A stretch of 64,000 bases of DNA from Streptomyces sp. NBC_01241 (GCF_041435435.1 NZ_CP108494.1:2700501-2764500); one strand, 5' to 3'; positions 24,897 through 34,900 are shown, counted from the stretch's first letter. Notes: generated from the sequence alone by a model not told the origin. A program made the numbers and translations.

Positions 24897-26942
24897 TCAG
24901 CCACCCACGCGTTCGCCGAGACTTCGCGCCAGGCCCGCGTTCCGGGCCTCCGACTTGACCGCGAGATCCTTCACCGCCATGTCGAACTGCACGATCGAGG
25001 TGGGCTCGTCCGGGCCGAGGAGGTACTCCTTCAGCTGGCGCCGGTCGGCCGCCAGGGTGTCCGCCGCGGGATCCACCACCGCCGCGAGCAGGGCGTCCAG
25101 CTCGGTCGCGGCATTGGACAGGACGACCGCGGCACGGACCGCGGTGTTCTGCCGGCGGAATTCGTCCTCGCCCAGCGCCGCCGAGTCGGTGACCGCGTAC
25201 GGCTTGCCGCTCGCGATGAAGTCCGACACCACGCTGGAGATGTCCGAGACCATGGCATCCGACTCGTTGAAGCAGTCGTACAGCCGCATCCGGGCACCCG
25301 TCACGACCTTGTGCTCCCACCAGCCGAGCGCCCGCCACGAGGCCGCGTTCCACTCGTCCTTGAGCCGCACGATCTCGGCCTCGCGCGCCGGGTCGGCCAG
25401 CGAGTCGCGGGACATCTCGGCCTCGTCGCCCGCGACGTTGCCACCGCTCGACAGTGCCGTGAGCCGCGCCTCGATACGGGCCAGTTCGGTCCGCGCCTCG
25501 GCCTGCACCGCCTGGAGCGCCGCCGATTCCTTCGCCCAGCGGGGGTCGTCGGCACGCTCGGCGGCGGCCTTCTCGATCAGCGCGGTGATCCGCTGGTGCA
25601 CGGCCTTGGCCCGGGCGCTGCGGGTTCCCGTGAAGGGGTGCGGCTTGTAGAGCAGCCGGACCGACTGCTCCGCGTTCAGCAGCCGCTTGACGATGTTCTC
25701 GCCGGCCAGCAGGAGCGAGGTGTTGCCGGGGTTGTCGTCCCAGCCTTCCCAGGTCGGGGCGTACAGCACGGTCGGGATCGGGTTCTTCGGCGCACCGGAC
25801 CACGGCTGGATCGCCGCCAGCTGCGGGCGGCCCACTTCGACGATGTCCTCGTCGCGCACGCCGACGTCGGCCAGCGCGTAACGGTCCCGGCCGGCCCGGC
25901 CCGCGGTCCACACCTCGTCGTAGGCCTTGCTGTACGGGTTGACGCTGGCGAGCTTGTCGCTGTCGCCGTGCCCGATGAAGACATGCTTCATCGTCGGCAC
26001 CCGGAGCAGGTGGATGTTCTTGCCGACGTTGGCCGCGTACAGCGCGACCCGTACCGACGAGAGGTTCATGTTCATCAGGTGCACGCCACCGGGCACACAG
26101 AGCACCGGCACCGACGTCGTGTTCAGCTGAGGCAGTATCGCGCGCTCACGCAGCAGGATCAGCGGGCGGCCGTCGAGCTGTGCCATGGTCTCCAGCCACA
26201 TGTTGACCTGGTAGGCCGAATCCTTGGAGCCGGAGAAGTAGAGAACCACGTTCGGCTTGTACTCGCCCAGCCAGGTGTCCACGGCACTCAGCACCTGGGC
26301 CTCGGGCGCCACCAGCCGGCTCGGAAGTATGTACGGCAGGAGCGCCGCCAGGTAGCAGAGCGCGAGCAACAGCGTGACGGCCAGGCCCGTGTAGGCGAAG
26401 CCGGTCACTCCGGTCTCGATCGCGACCAGCACACCCACCATCGCGAAGGTGTCCAGATGGAGCATCTTCTCCGCGGGGCGGTTCAGCAGCAGCGACGGCG
26501 GAGCGTCCGGGATCCGTACCTGCTCCAGGCCGATGTTGCGCGTGACCACCGGGAGCTTGCGCCGGAGTCTGATGAGGGTGACCACCGCGCTCTGCGGTGC
26601 CTGCAGGCCGTAGAAGGCCAGCAGGCAGGCGACCGTCACGTAGAACAGCGTCTCCTCCCCGTACCCCATGCGGGAGAGCAGCAGGATCAGCAGCAGCTGG
26701 CGGACCAGGAAGCGGATCGACAGCCCTGCGCGGACCGCGGAGAGCCGGTTGATCAGATAGCTGCCGCAGTGATGCAGATAATGGTCGGCCAGATATGTCA
26801 CCGCGGCGGCGCCGGCGAAGAACCAGAGATTGGGGAGTATCGCCGCGAGCATGATGCACGGGAATCCCAGAGCCATGAGGAGAGCGGCGGCCAGCTCCGA
26901 ACCGCTGCCCACACGAGCCATGCGAATGGCTTTCGAAATCAC
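24897..26942 (-). CDS. Membrane-anchored CDP-glycerol glycerophosphotransferase-like protein
   Basis: A 681-residue protein. The N-terminal quarter holds several membrane helices (about residues 15-205). A GT-B-like teichoic-acid polymerase region follows: PNVVLYFSGSKDSAYQVNMW, HVFIGHGDSDKLASVNP, VLYAPTWEGWDD and VRLLYKPHPFTG. Between about 465 and 545 sits a charged coiled-coil-like insertion (AEARTELARIEARL). The conserved SDAMVSDISSVVSDFI motif then closes the domain. GTG at 26942 has GGGAG upstream. TagF/TagB-like enzymes transfer glycerol-phosphate units from CDP-glycerol; the exact substrate here may be another CDP-polyol. Hairpins flank the gene on both sides. Confidence 0.85.
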   Translation of the reverse strand: MISKAIRMARVGSGSELAAALLMALGFPCIMLAAILPNLWFFAGAAAVTYLADHYLHHCGSYLINRLSAVRAGLSIRFLVRQLLLILLLSRMGYGEETLFYVTVACLLAFYGLQAPQSAVVTLIRLRRKLPVVTRNIGLEQVRIPDAPPSLLLNRPAEKMLHLDTFAMVGVLVAIETGVTGFAYTGLAVTLLLALCYLAALLPYILPSRLVAPEAQVLSAVDTWLGEYKPNVVLYFSGSKDSAYQVNMWLETMAQLDGRPLILLRERAILPQLNTTSVPVLCVPGGVHLMNMNLSSVRVALYAANVGKNIHLLRVPTMKHVFIGHGDSDKLASVNPYSKAYDEVWTAGRAGRDRYALADVGVRDEDIVEVGRPQLAAIQPWSGAPKNPIPTVLYAPTWEGWDDNPGNTSLLLAGENIVKRLLNAEQSVRLLYKPHPFTGTRSARAKAVHQRITALIEKAAAERADDPRWAKESAALQAVQAEARTELARIEARLTALSSGGNVAGDEAEMSRDSLADPAREAEIVRLKDEWNAASWRALGWWEHKVVTGARMRLYDCFNESDAMVSDISSVVSDFIASGKPYAVTDSAALGEDEFRRQNTAVRAAVVLSNAATELDALLAAVVDPAADTLAADRRQLKEYLLGPDEPTSIVQFDMAVKDLAVKSEARNAGLARSLGERVGG

Positions 26943-27008
26943 GAAGTACCGCTCCCGGGGTGCCGACTGATTACCTTGCGAGGGAAATGTGAAGCCGGAG
27001 CTTCACGA

Positions 27009-27055
27009 ATTCGGACCCCTGCAATTCGCTCGCGGGCGTCTACAGGGGTCCGAAT
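27009..27055 (-). terminator. Terminator after the cytidylyltransferase-SDR gene
   Basis: A perfect 13-bp stem (ATTCGGACCCCTG, 27009-27021, with its complement at 27043-27055) 20 bases after the stop codon, with a 21-nt loop. Confidence 0.65.
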
Positions 27056-27074
27056 AGTCGATTGTCAAGCAGTA

Positions 27075-28574
27075 TTACACATCGGCCTGTCGGTCCAGGA
27101 CGGCGGCCAGAGCCTGTTCGAAACCCGACGCCTCGGAAGCACCACGGGTCGGGTCCTGCTGGCGTACGTCGATGACATGGCCGGTCATCTCGGAGAGCAG
27201 GACATCGAGGGAGGTCCTGGCGACCGCCTCGGACGACAGCAGCGTACCCGCGGGCTCGTCCCCGAACGCCTTGGTGCGCATCGGCGTGGCGGTGCGCTCG
27301 GGGTTCACGCAGTTCACCCGCACGCCGTCGACCGCCCACTCGTCCGCGAGCGCCTGAGTGAGATTGACCATGGCGGCCTTGGTCGACGAGTACAGGCTGT
27401 ACTCCGCGCGGCCCCGGGTGTAGCTGCTGGAGGTGTAGAGCAGCAGCTGCCCCTTGGTCTCGGCGAGGTACCTGTACGAGGCACGGGCGATCTGCACCGG
27501 CGCCAGGTAGTTGACGTTCAGCGCTTCCTGGATGGCCGCGTTGTCCGTCTCGGCCAGCTTGCCGATGCGGAGCACACCCGCGGTGTTGATCACGTAGTCG
27601 ATGCGGCCGGTGTCCGCGTACGCCTTGGAGAGCGCCTCGTCGATGTGCTCCGGGTTCTCCACGTGCGTACCGGTGGTGGAGCGGCCCAGGGCGTAGACGG
27701 TGGCGCCGTAGGACTCGGCGAGGGTCGCGATGTCCGCGCCGATGCCGTACGAGCCGCCGAAGACGACGAGGGTCTTGCCGGTGAGCAGTTCGCGGTAGGC
27801 GGCGTCATCGGTCGGCTGCGGGACGGCCGTGGAGGCCAGCTGGAAGAGCTTGTCCGCGATGAAGACGTCGACGGGCTGGGTGACCTTCATGTTGTACTCG
27901 TCGCCCGCGACGACGTAGATCGGCACGTCGGGGAGGTACTTCAGGACGACCGAGCAGTCGTCGGTGGCCTGGAAGTTCGGGTCGTCCGCGGCGACCTCGT
28001 ACGCCCGGCGGATCGTGGAGAGCTTGAAGGCCTGCGGCGTCTGACCGCGGCGCAGCCGGGAGCGGTCGGGCACATCGGTGATGAACTCGCCGTCGCCGCC
28101 GTGGGTGCGGGTCACGATGATCGTGTCCGCGGACGGGATGGCGACGTCGACCGCCTGGTAGCGCTCCAGGACGTCGACGCAGTCCTTGATGACGCGCTGC
28201 GACAGCAGCGGGCGCACGGCATCGTGGAACAGGACGTTGCGGTCCTCGCCCTCGGCCAGGCCCTCGCCGAGGGCTGCGATGGCGCGCTCGGTGGTCTCGT
28301 TGCGGGTGGAGCCGCCCTCGATCACCTTGGTGACCTTGGTGAGTCCGGCCTTGGCGACGATCTTCTCCACTTCAGGCACGTAGCCCGGCGCCATCAGCAC
28401 GATGATGTCGTCGATGGAGTCGGCCTGCTGGAAGATCGACAGCGTGTGCTCGATGACAGCCTTGCCTGCGATCTTCAGCAGCTGCTTGGGGATGGAAAGC
28501 CCCACGCGCTGGCCGGTGCCGCCGGCGAGCACGACTGCTGTGGTTCGGTCTTTGGCTATGTGCTGAGCAGACAC
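27075..28574 (-). CDS. Bifunctional IspD/TarI-like cytidylyltransferase and SDR reductase (CDP-ribitol synthase-like)
   Basis: A 499-residue two-domain enzyme. Residues 1-235 form an IspD/TarI-type cytidylyltransferase (VVLAGGTGQRVGLSIPKQ, FHDAVRPLL, RGQTPQAFKL, MKVTQPVDVFIAD). Residues 250-499 form a short-chain dehydrogenase (VVFGGSYGIGADIATLAE, NTAGVLRIG, YSSTKAAM with YxxxK). The same order is found in Haemophilus Acs1/Bcs1, which reduce ribulose-5-phosphate and then make CDP-ribitol; this is inferred here from architecture. GTG at 28574 has TAGG eight bases upstream. It probably supplies the CDP-polyol for the adjacent transferase. Alternatives are other CDP-activated polyols. Confidence 0.88.
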   Translation of the reverse strand: MSAQHIAKDRTTAVVLAGGTGQRVGLSIPKQLLKIAGKAVIEHTLSIFQQADSIDDIIVLMAPGYVPEVEKIVAKAGLTKVTKVIEGGSTRNETTERAIAALGEGLAEGEDRNVLFHDAVRPLLSQRVIKDCVDVLERYQAVDVAIPSADTIIVTRTHGGDGEFITDVPDRSRLRRGQTPQAFKLSTIRRAYEVAADDPNFQATDDCSVVLKYLPDVPIYVVAGDEYNMKVTQPVDVFIADKLFQLASTAVPQPTDDAAYRELLTGKTLVVFGGSYGIGADIATLAESYGATVYALGRSTTGTHVENPEHIDEALSKAYADTGRIDYVINTAGVLRIGKLAETDNAAIQEALNVNYLAPVQIARASYRYLAETKGQLLLYTSSSYTRGRAEYSLYSSTKAAMVNLTQALADEWAVDGVRVNCVNPERTATPMRTKAFGDEPAGTLLSSEAVARTSLDVLLSEMTGHVIDVRQQDPTRGASEASGFEQALAAVLDRQADV

Positions 28575-28808
28575 AAACGACCTACTTTGCGGGGGTTGGG
28601 AGACACAGCGATGGTTGCACTCTCCGTTTCCGTCTCGCAAGGTGGACATCGGCAACAGCATGCCGTACGGACACCTCGCTTTGCCCTGCGATCAGGGCAA
28701 ATACCGGAATTGACACTCCCCGGACGGGTGACCGACGCCACACGATCGAGGGCATGAAATCACCCTTGAGTGAGTTCGGCTCCGCCGATCGGGTGACGTC
28801 GAGAGCAT
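28575..28808. other. Intergenic region downstream of obg
   Basis: Together with the adjacent hairpin and repeat, this makes a 349-bp gene-free stretch. It should hold the promoter of the cytidylyltransferase-SDR gene. No coding frame, operator or RNA gene was recognised. Confidence 0.5.
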
Positions 28809-28857
28809 GCCGTACCGCCGGACGAGGTGACGGAACGGACCCGTCCGGCGGTACGGC
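28809..28857 (-). terminator. Large terminator hairpin downstream of obg
   Basis: A perfect 16-bp stem (GCCGTACCGCCGGACG, 28809-28824, with its complement at 28842-28857) and a 17-nt loop, 67 bases past the obg stop codon. It ends the rplU-rpmA-obg transcript. Confidence 0.75.
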
Positions 28858-28874
28858 TTCGAATTACTGGAAGC

Positions 28875-28916
28875 GCGGCTGCGGCTGCGGCTGCGGCTGC
28901 GGCTGCGGCTGCGGCC
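28875..28916. repeat. Hexanucleotide repeat (GCGGCT)6 next to the obg stop codon
   Basis: Six GCGGCT units plus one GCGGCC lie eight bases beyond the obg TAG. Read on the minus strand in the obg frame they encode Pro-Gln repeats followed by a TAA, so they look like a former or alternative C-terminal tail. Confidence 0.9.
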
Positions 28917-28923
28917 GAACGTC

Positions 28924-30360
28924 CTAGAACGGGTTGAAGTCGTCGAACTCGCGCTGTGCGTCGTCGCGTTCCGTCTCGCGGTCGCGGCGGCGCTGCGCCG
29001 CCGGGCGCGGCGCTTCGAGACGGTGGTCCTCGCCACGTCGGCCGAGCATCTCCGCGCCCGCCGCCATGGTCGGCTCCCAGTCGAAGACGACCGCGTTGTC
29101 CTCGGCGCCGATGGCCACGCCGTCGCCCGCCCGGGCGCCGGCCTTCATCAGCCCGTCCTCGACACCGAGACGGTTGAGCCGGTCCGCCAGGTAGCCGACG
29201 GCCTCGTCGTTGTTGAAGTCGGTCTGCCGGACCCAGCGCTCCGGCTTCTCGCCGCGCACCCGGTAGATGCCGTCCTCCTCCAGCGTGACGGTGAAGCCCG
29301 CGTCGTCGACGGCCTTCGGGCGGATGACGATACGGGTCGCCACCTCCACGGGCTTGGCCGCGCGCGCCTCGGCGATGACACCCGCGAGCGCGAAGGAGAG
29401 TTCCTTCAGGCCGGTGCGGGCGACGGCGGACGCCTCGAAGACGCGGTAGCCGCGCTCCTCCAGCTCCGGGCGGATCATGTCGGCGAGGTCCTGGCCGTCC
29501 GGGATGTCGATCTTGTTGAGAACGACGATGCGGGGCCGGTCCTCCAGGCCGCCGTACTGCTTCAGCTCCTCCTCGATCATGTCGAGGTCGGAGACCGGGT
29601 CGCGGTCGGACTCCAGCGTCGCGGTGTCCAGGACGTGCACGAGCACCGAGCAGCGCTCCACGTGCCGCAGGAACTCCAGGCCGAGGCCCCGGCCCTGGCT
29701 GGCGCCCGGGATGAGGCCCGGGACGTCGGCGATGGTGTACACGGTGCTGCCCGCGGTGACCACGCCAAGGTTCGGGACGAGGGTCGTGAACGGGTAGTCG
29801 GCGATCTTCGGCTTGGCCGCCGACAGGACGGAGATCAGCGAGGACTTTCCGGCACTCGGGTAGCCCACCAGCGCGACGTCGGCGACGGTCTTGAGCTCCA
29901 GGACGATGTCGCGGGCCTCACCGGGCTCGCCGAGCAGCGCGAAGCCGGGGGCCTTGCGGCGGGCGGAGGCCAGTGCGGCGTTGCCGAGGCCGCCGCGGCC
30001 GCCCTGTCCGGCGACGAACGTGGTGCCCTGGCCCACCAGGTCGGCCAGCACATTGCCGTTCCGGTCGAGCACGACCGTACCGTCGGGCACCGGCAGGACC
30101 AGGTCCTGCCCGTCCTTGCCGGAGCGGTGGTCGCCCGCGCCGGGCTGCCCGTTGGTGGCCTTGCGGTGGGGGCTGTGGTGATAGTCGAGGAGGGTGGTGA
30201 CGGCCTGGTCGACGACCAGGGTCACATCGCCGCCGCGGCCGCCGTTGCCGCCGTCCGGACCGCCGAGCGGTTTGAACTTCTCACGGTGTACGGAGGCGCA
30301 GCCGTGGCCCCCGTTACCCGCGGCGACATGCAGCTCGACGCGGTCCACGAAGGTGGTCAT
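28924..30360 (-). CDS. obg: Obg/CgtA GTPase
   Basis: A ribosome-associated GTPase of 478 residues involved in 50S maturation and, in Streptomyces, in the onset of aerial growth and sporulation. The glycine-rich Obg fold covers about 1-158 ([25 protein letters not shown]), the G domain about 159-330 (G1 [12 protein letters not shown]3 [10 protein letters not shown]4 NKID, G5 SAVARTG), and the OCT domain follows (about 350-430). A charged tail ends in DDFNPF. ATG at 30360. It is the last gene of rplU-rpmA-obg; a hairpin in the 161-bp gap upstream may adjust its expression. Confidence 0.97.
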   Translation of the reverse strand: MTTFVDRVELHVAAGNGGHGCASVHREKFKPLGGPDGGNGGRGGDVTLVVDQAVTTLLDYHHSPHRKATNGQPGAGDHRSGKDGQDLVLPVPDGTVVLDRNGNVLADLVGQGTTFVAGQGGRGGLGNAALASARRKAPGFALLGEPGEARDIVLELKTVADVALVGYPSAGKSSLISVLSAAKPKIADYPFTTLVPNLGVVTAGSTVYTIADVPGLIPGASQGRGLGLEFLRHVERCSVLVHVLDTATLESDRDPVSDLDMIEEELKQYGGLEDRPRIVVLNKIDIPDGQDLADMIRPELEERGYRVFEASAVARTGLKELSFALAGVIAEARAAKPVEVATRIVIRPKAVDDAGFTVTLEEDGIYRVRGEKPERWVRQTDFNNDEAVGYLADRLNRLGVEDGLMKAGARAGDGVAIGAEDNAVVFDWEPTMAAGAEMLGRRGEDHRLEAPRPAAQRRRDRETERDDAQREFDDFNPF

Positions 30361-30453
30361 GGTTGGAACCTCCAGTTACATACGTGCAGAAATGTCTCAC
30401 TCGTGCCGTCCCGCATAGGAGAAAGCCGTCTCTCATGGGAGAAACACGCGAAA

Positions 30454-30490
30454 GGCGGACCCGCTTCCCGTACGGGAAGTGAGGTCCGCC
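30454..30490 (-). terminator. Hairpin between rpmA and obg
   Basis: GGCGGACC (30454-30461) pairs with GGTCCGCC (30483-30490), enclosing a perfect CTTCCCGTACGGGAAG inner palindrome (30464-30479). It may partly terminate the ribosomal-protein transcript before obg. Confidence 0.6.
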
Positions 30491-30521
30491 TCCGCAGAAA
30501 CCGCTCGACGAGCGCCGAAAA

Positions 30522-30779
30522 TCAGCCGGCGATCGGAACGATGTTCACGACCTTGCGGCCACGGTGCGTGCCGAACTCGACCGCACCGGCGGCGAGTGCG
30601 AACAGCGTGTCGTCGCCACCACGGCCGACGCCCGTGCCCGGGTGGAAGTGGGTGCCACGCTGGCGGACCAGGATCTCACCGGCGTTGACGGCCTGACCGC
30701 CGAAGCGCTTCACGCCGAGCCGCTGAGCATTGGAATCGCGCCCGTTCCGGGTGGACGATGCGCCCTTCTTGTGTGCCAT
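30522..30779 (-). CDS. rpmA: 50S ribosomal protein L27
   Basis: An 85-residue protein that contacts the peptidyl-transferase centre. It begins [20 protein letters not shown] without the cleavable leader seen in Firmicutes, and contains the family core [18 protein letters not shown] sequence ([18 protein letters not shown]). It lies 14 bp downstream of rplU with a GAGGA ribosome-binding site in between. The identity is certain. Confidence 0.98.
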   Translation of the reverse strand: MAHKKGASSTRNGRDSNAQRLGVKRFGGQAVNAGEILVRQRGTHFHPGTGVGRGGDDTLFALAAGAVEFGTHRGRKVVNIVPIAG

Positions 30780-30793
30780 GTCTCCTCAGTCCC

Positions 30794-31114
30794 TTACTTC
30801 GCAGCCGCGGGGATACCGGTGACCTTGATCGCCGTGTACTGCTGACGGTGACCCTGGCGACGGCGGTAGCCGGTCTTGTTCTTGTAGCGAAGGATGTCGA
30901 TCTTCGCGCCCTTGTGGTGGTCCACGACCTCGGCCTGAACCTTGATCCCGGCCAGCACCCACGGGTCGCTGGTCACGGCGTCGCCGTCGACCACGAGCAG
31001 GGTCGAGAGCTCGACCGTGTCGCCAACCTGGGCAGTGGAAATCTTGTCAACCTCAACGATGTCACCGACAGCAACCTTGTGCTGGCGGCCACCGCTGCGC
31101 ACGATGGCGTACAC
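30794..31114 (-). CDS. rplU: 50S ribosomal protein L21
   Basis: A 106-residue 23S rRNA-binding protein. The start [19 protein letters not shown] and the end [19 protein letters not shown] are diagnostic. GTG at 31114 has a GAGAGA purine stretch upstream; in-frame starts further upstream give an unconserved extension. It is the first gene of the rplU-rpmA-obg cluster, so its promoter and leader lie in the gap to the right. Confidence 0.97.
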   Translation of the reverse strand: MYAIVRSGGRQHKVAVGDIVEVDKISTAQVGDTVELSTLLVVDGDAVTSDPWVLAGIKVQAEVVDHHKGAKIDILRYKNKTGYRRRQGHRQQYTAIKVTGIPAAAK

Positions 31115-31918
31115 GCGGATCTCTCTCTCGCTCGGAACGGATCCCCTGATGCCAGCCGCCCGCACAGGCCGAAGCCCGCGACGATCCGGAAGGATGAGCG
31201 GCCTCTCCTGGCGGACAGGTCCATCAGGAGGAATGTGCTCAGGGGTGGGCGCGCATGGAAACACGCCGAGAGTCAAGGTTACGGGGCAAGGAGGTAGGGG
31301 TCAAACCGGGGCCGACCGCGCGACTCCTCCGGATTGAAGCGCCTTGACGCTCATGGGTTGGCGCACCTCGACACTCTTCGCCCTGAGACGGACACGCCCG
31401 CGCTCTCTCCCACCGGCCGCCGCCGACTGCTCCTCCTGCTCGTGCCCGTCATCCACGTACTGCTGCAGCTCACGGCAGACTCCCGGCGGGCCCTGTTCCC
31501 GGACTCGTACCGCTGTGGGCGCCGAGGAGCAGTACCTGGGCTCCTCTCCCACGAGAAGGCGCACCACACCGCGCTCAGCGCTTTCTGTACGAGCCGGGCC
31601 GAGGCGGCGGCGAAGAAGGCCCATTGAGTTGCGGCCCGATCACGCCACCGGGTGGGCCGTGGTAAAGGCGGTGGCGGGAGAGTTCGGTATCGGTACGACC
31701 GAGACACTGCGGGCCCGCGGCCGTCAGGGCCAGGTCACCATGGCCACAAAGGCTGGTTGTCCTGTCTGAAGCGGGCCGGCACGCCGATCAGCATTCTCAG
31801 GAATGACATATCCGGCCGCGGCCGCGGCACATTATCAGGATTTTCATAGCGGATTTCGTTGAGATTACGGCTGAAGAGACGCGGCCCACACGTTCCACAC
31901 CGGCGTCTGGCATGCAAA
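31115..31918. other. Long intergenic region between rplU and rne
   Basis: About 800 bp without an intact gene. The part next to rplU should contain its promoter and leader. The middle contains an IS3-type transposase remnant on the plus strand (31632-31730). The right part is locally AT-richer (about 31790-31870). Other reading frames here lack the codon bias of the neighbouring genes and were not accepted. Confidence 0.6.
31632..31730 (+). pseudogene. Remnant of an IS3-family transposase OrfA
   Basis: A 33-codon segment translates to ATGWAVVKAVAGEFGIGTTE and continues TLRARGRQGQV, matching the helix-turn-helix part of IS3-type OrfA proteins (usually ...FGIGTTETLRKWVRQ...V). There is no start, no upstream helix and no OrfB, and the tryptophan-valine pair is already lost. 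I therefore read it as a decayed fragment. No terminal inverted repeats were found around it. Confidence 0.6.
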
Positions 31919-31952
31919 AGAGGTGCGGTACCCGCGAGGGAACCGCACCTCT
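31919..31952 (-). terminator. Rho-independent terminator of rne
   Basis: An 11-bp perfect stem (AGAGGTGCGGT, 31919-31929, with ACCGCACCTCT, 31942-31952), followed on the minus strand by TTTTGC. It lies 22 bases past the rne stop codon. Confidence 0.8.
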
Positions 31953-31974
31953 CTCCTTGCTGTCTGACCGTTGG

Positions 31975-34900
31975 TCAGCTCTCGGTACCGGCTGAGACCG
32001 AGGGCTGCGGCGACTGTTCAGCGGCGACCGTCTTCTTCGCCGCCGCCTTCTTGGCCGTCGTCTTCTTCGCGACGGTCTTCTTGGCAGCCGTCTTCTTGGT
32101 GGCTGCCTTCTTGGCGGTGGCCTTCTTGGCCGTCTTGCGGGCCGTCTTCTTGGCCGGGGCCTCCGCCACCGGGGCTTCGGCGGGCTCGGCTTCGGACTTC
32201 GGCTCGGTGGAGCCGGTGACCACGACGACCTCTGCCGCGTCCGCGCCCGCGGGCGAGCCCGCGGGGGCGGTGACCTTGCGGGTCACCCGGCGGCGGGCAC
32301 GCGGCGGAGCGGCCGCGGGGGCCGCTTCTTCGGGTGCTGCCTCGGGCTGCGGAGTCTCGATGGCGACCGGGGTCTCGATGACGACCGGGGCCTCGATGAC
32401 GACCGGGGCCTCGATGACAACCGGGGCCACCGTGGCCGGGACCTCAGCAGCGGCCGGGGCTTCCTCGACGGCCGGGGCCGGAGGGCCGGCCGGAGCGGTC
32501 GCCTTCCGGGTCGCCCGGCGGCGCGTGCGGCCCTGGGGGGCCTCGGCGACGGGCTCCGGCTCCACCACCGGCTCGGGCTCCGCGGCCACGACCGGCTCCG
32601 GCTCGACGACCGGCTCCGGGGCAGGGGCTGCTTCGGCCTTCGGGGCGCCGACCGGAGCCGTTGCCTTACGGGTCGCGCGGCGCCGGCCACGGCCGCGCGA
32701 GGCTGCCGCCTCGGCCTCGGCCGCGCTGCTGTACAGCTCCTCGTCCGGAACGAACTCCGGCTCGGGCAGCGCCACCGGGGCGGCCACCTCGGCAGCCACC
32801 TCGGCCTCGGTCTCGACCTCGATGACGTGCTCGTGCTCGAGTTCCTGGCCCGCGCCGACCCGACCGCGCTTCTTGGCACGCTTGCCGCCGCCACCGACCG
32901 ACGTCGGCTGCTCCATGTGCACGATCACGCCGCGCCCGTTGCAGTGGACGCAGGTCTCGGAGAAGGACTCCAGCAGCCCCTGGCCCACCCGCTTACGGGT
33001 CATCTGGACCAGGCCCAGCGAGGTGACCTCGGCGACCTGGTGCTTCGTACGGTCACGGCCCAGGCACTCCAGCAGACGCCGCAGCACCAGGTCCCGGTTG
33101 GACTCCAGCACCATGTCGATGAAGTCGACGACGACGATGCCACCGAGGTCGCGCAGCCGCAGCTGACGCACGATCTCCTCGGCCGCCTCCAGGTTGTTCT
33201 TGGTGACGGTCTCCTCGAGGTTGCCGCCCTGGCCGGTGAACTTGCCGGTGTTGACGTCGACGACGACCATCGCCTCGGTCTTGTCGATCACCAGCGAGCC
33301 GCCGCTCGGCAGATAGACCTTCCGGTCCAGCGCCTTCATGAGCTGCTCGTCGATCCGGTACGTCGCGAAGATGTCGACCTCGGAGGTCCAGCGCGACAGG
33401 CGGTCCGTCAGGTCGGGCGCCACCTGCGAGACGTAGCCGTGGATGGTCTCCCACGCGTCGTCGCCACTGACGATGACCTTGGAGAAGTCCTCGTTGAAGA
33501 TGTCGCGGACGACCCGGACGGTCATGTCCGGCTCGCCGTAGAGCAGCGTCGGCGCGTTGGAACTGCCGGTACTCTTCGCCTTCTTCTGGATGTCCTCCCA
33601 CTGCTGCTGCAGCCGCTCGACATCACGGCTCAGCTCGTCCTCGCTGGCGCCCTCCGCCGCGGTGCGGACGATGACGCCCGCGTCCTCGGGGACGATCTTC
33701 TTGAGGATGGTCTTCAGCCGGGCCCGCTCGGTGTCGGGCAGCTTGCGGCTGATGCCGGTCATCGAGCCCTCGGGCACATAGACCAGGTAGCGGCCGGGCA
33801 GCGAGACCTGGCTGGTCAGGCGGGCGCCCTTGTGGCCGATCGGGTCCTTGGTCACCTGGACGAGGACGGACTGGCCGGACTTGAGCGCGGTCTCGATACG
33901 GCGCGGCCCGTGGGCCATGCCGAGCGCCTCGAAGTTCACCTCACCCGCGTACAGGACGGCGTTGCGGCCCTTGCCGATGTCGACGAAGGCGGCCTCCATG
34001 GACGGCAGTACGTTCTGCACCTTGCCCAGGTAGACGTTGCCGACGTAGCTGGTGGCCTGCTCCTTGTTGACGTAGTGCTCGACGAGCACGTTGTCCTCAA
34101 GAACGCCGATCTGGGTGCGTTCGCCGTTCTGGCGGACGACCATGACCCGCTCGACGGCCTCACGGCGCGCCAGGAACTCGGCCTCGGTGATGATCGGGAC
34201 GCGACGGCGGCCCTGCTCACGGCCCTCGCGGCGGCGCTGCTTCTTCGCCTCCATGCGGGTCGAGCCCTTGATGGACTGGACCTCGTCGAAGCCGGTGCCG
34301 GGCTCCCGCTCTTCCTTCTTACGGGGCTCGCGGACCCTGACGACCGTACGCTCCGGGTCGTCGACGCCGTTGTCGGCCTCGGACGGGACGTCGCCGCTGC
34401 GACGACGACGGCGACGACGGCGACGGCTGCTGCTGGATCCGGCGACGGACGCCTCGTGCTCCTCGTCCTCCTCCTCTTCGGACTCCTGAGCGCGCTCCTG
34501 GTCACCCTCGGCGGCGGCCTCGTCGCCGAACTGCTCCGCGGTCTCGTCGCCCTCGGCGCTCTCGCCACGACGGCGGCGACGGCCTCCACGACGGCGACGG
34601 CGCGAGGGCCGGTCCCCGTACTCGTCCGTCTCCTCGCCCTCGTGCTCGGCTTCGCTCTCGCCCTCCGGCTCGGGCTCCTCCTCGACGTGCTCCTCCACCT
34701 CGACGGCGGGAGCGGCGGCCTGCTCGGGCTCGGCGGCCTCACCGCGACGGCGGCGACGGCGGCGCGAACCGGCCTGCGGCGCGGCCTCGGCGGCCGGTGC
34801 CTCGATGGTGGCGGCCGGCTCCTCGACCGTCTCAGGCTCTTCCTCGACCTCTTCGTGACGCGAAGCGGCAGCGGCGGCGGCCGCGGTCTCCGGGGTCTGG

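Noticed and set aside
24813..28757. 1314-codon plus-strand frame
   Set aside because: It spans two real minus-strand genes, a terminator and an intergenic gap, and shows only anti-sense composition.
31334..31627. Possible 97-residue plus-strand protein in the rplU-rne gap
   Set aside because: No ribosome-binding site, no recognisable domain and weak codon bias; most likely non-coding.
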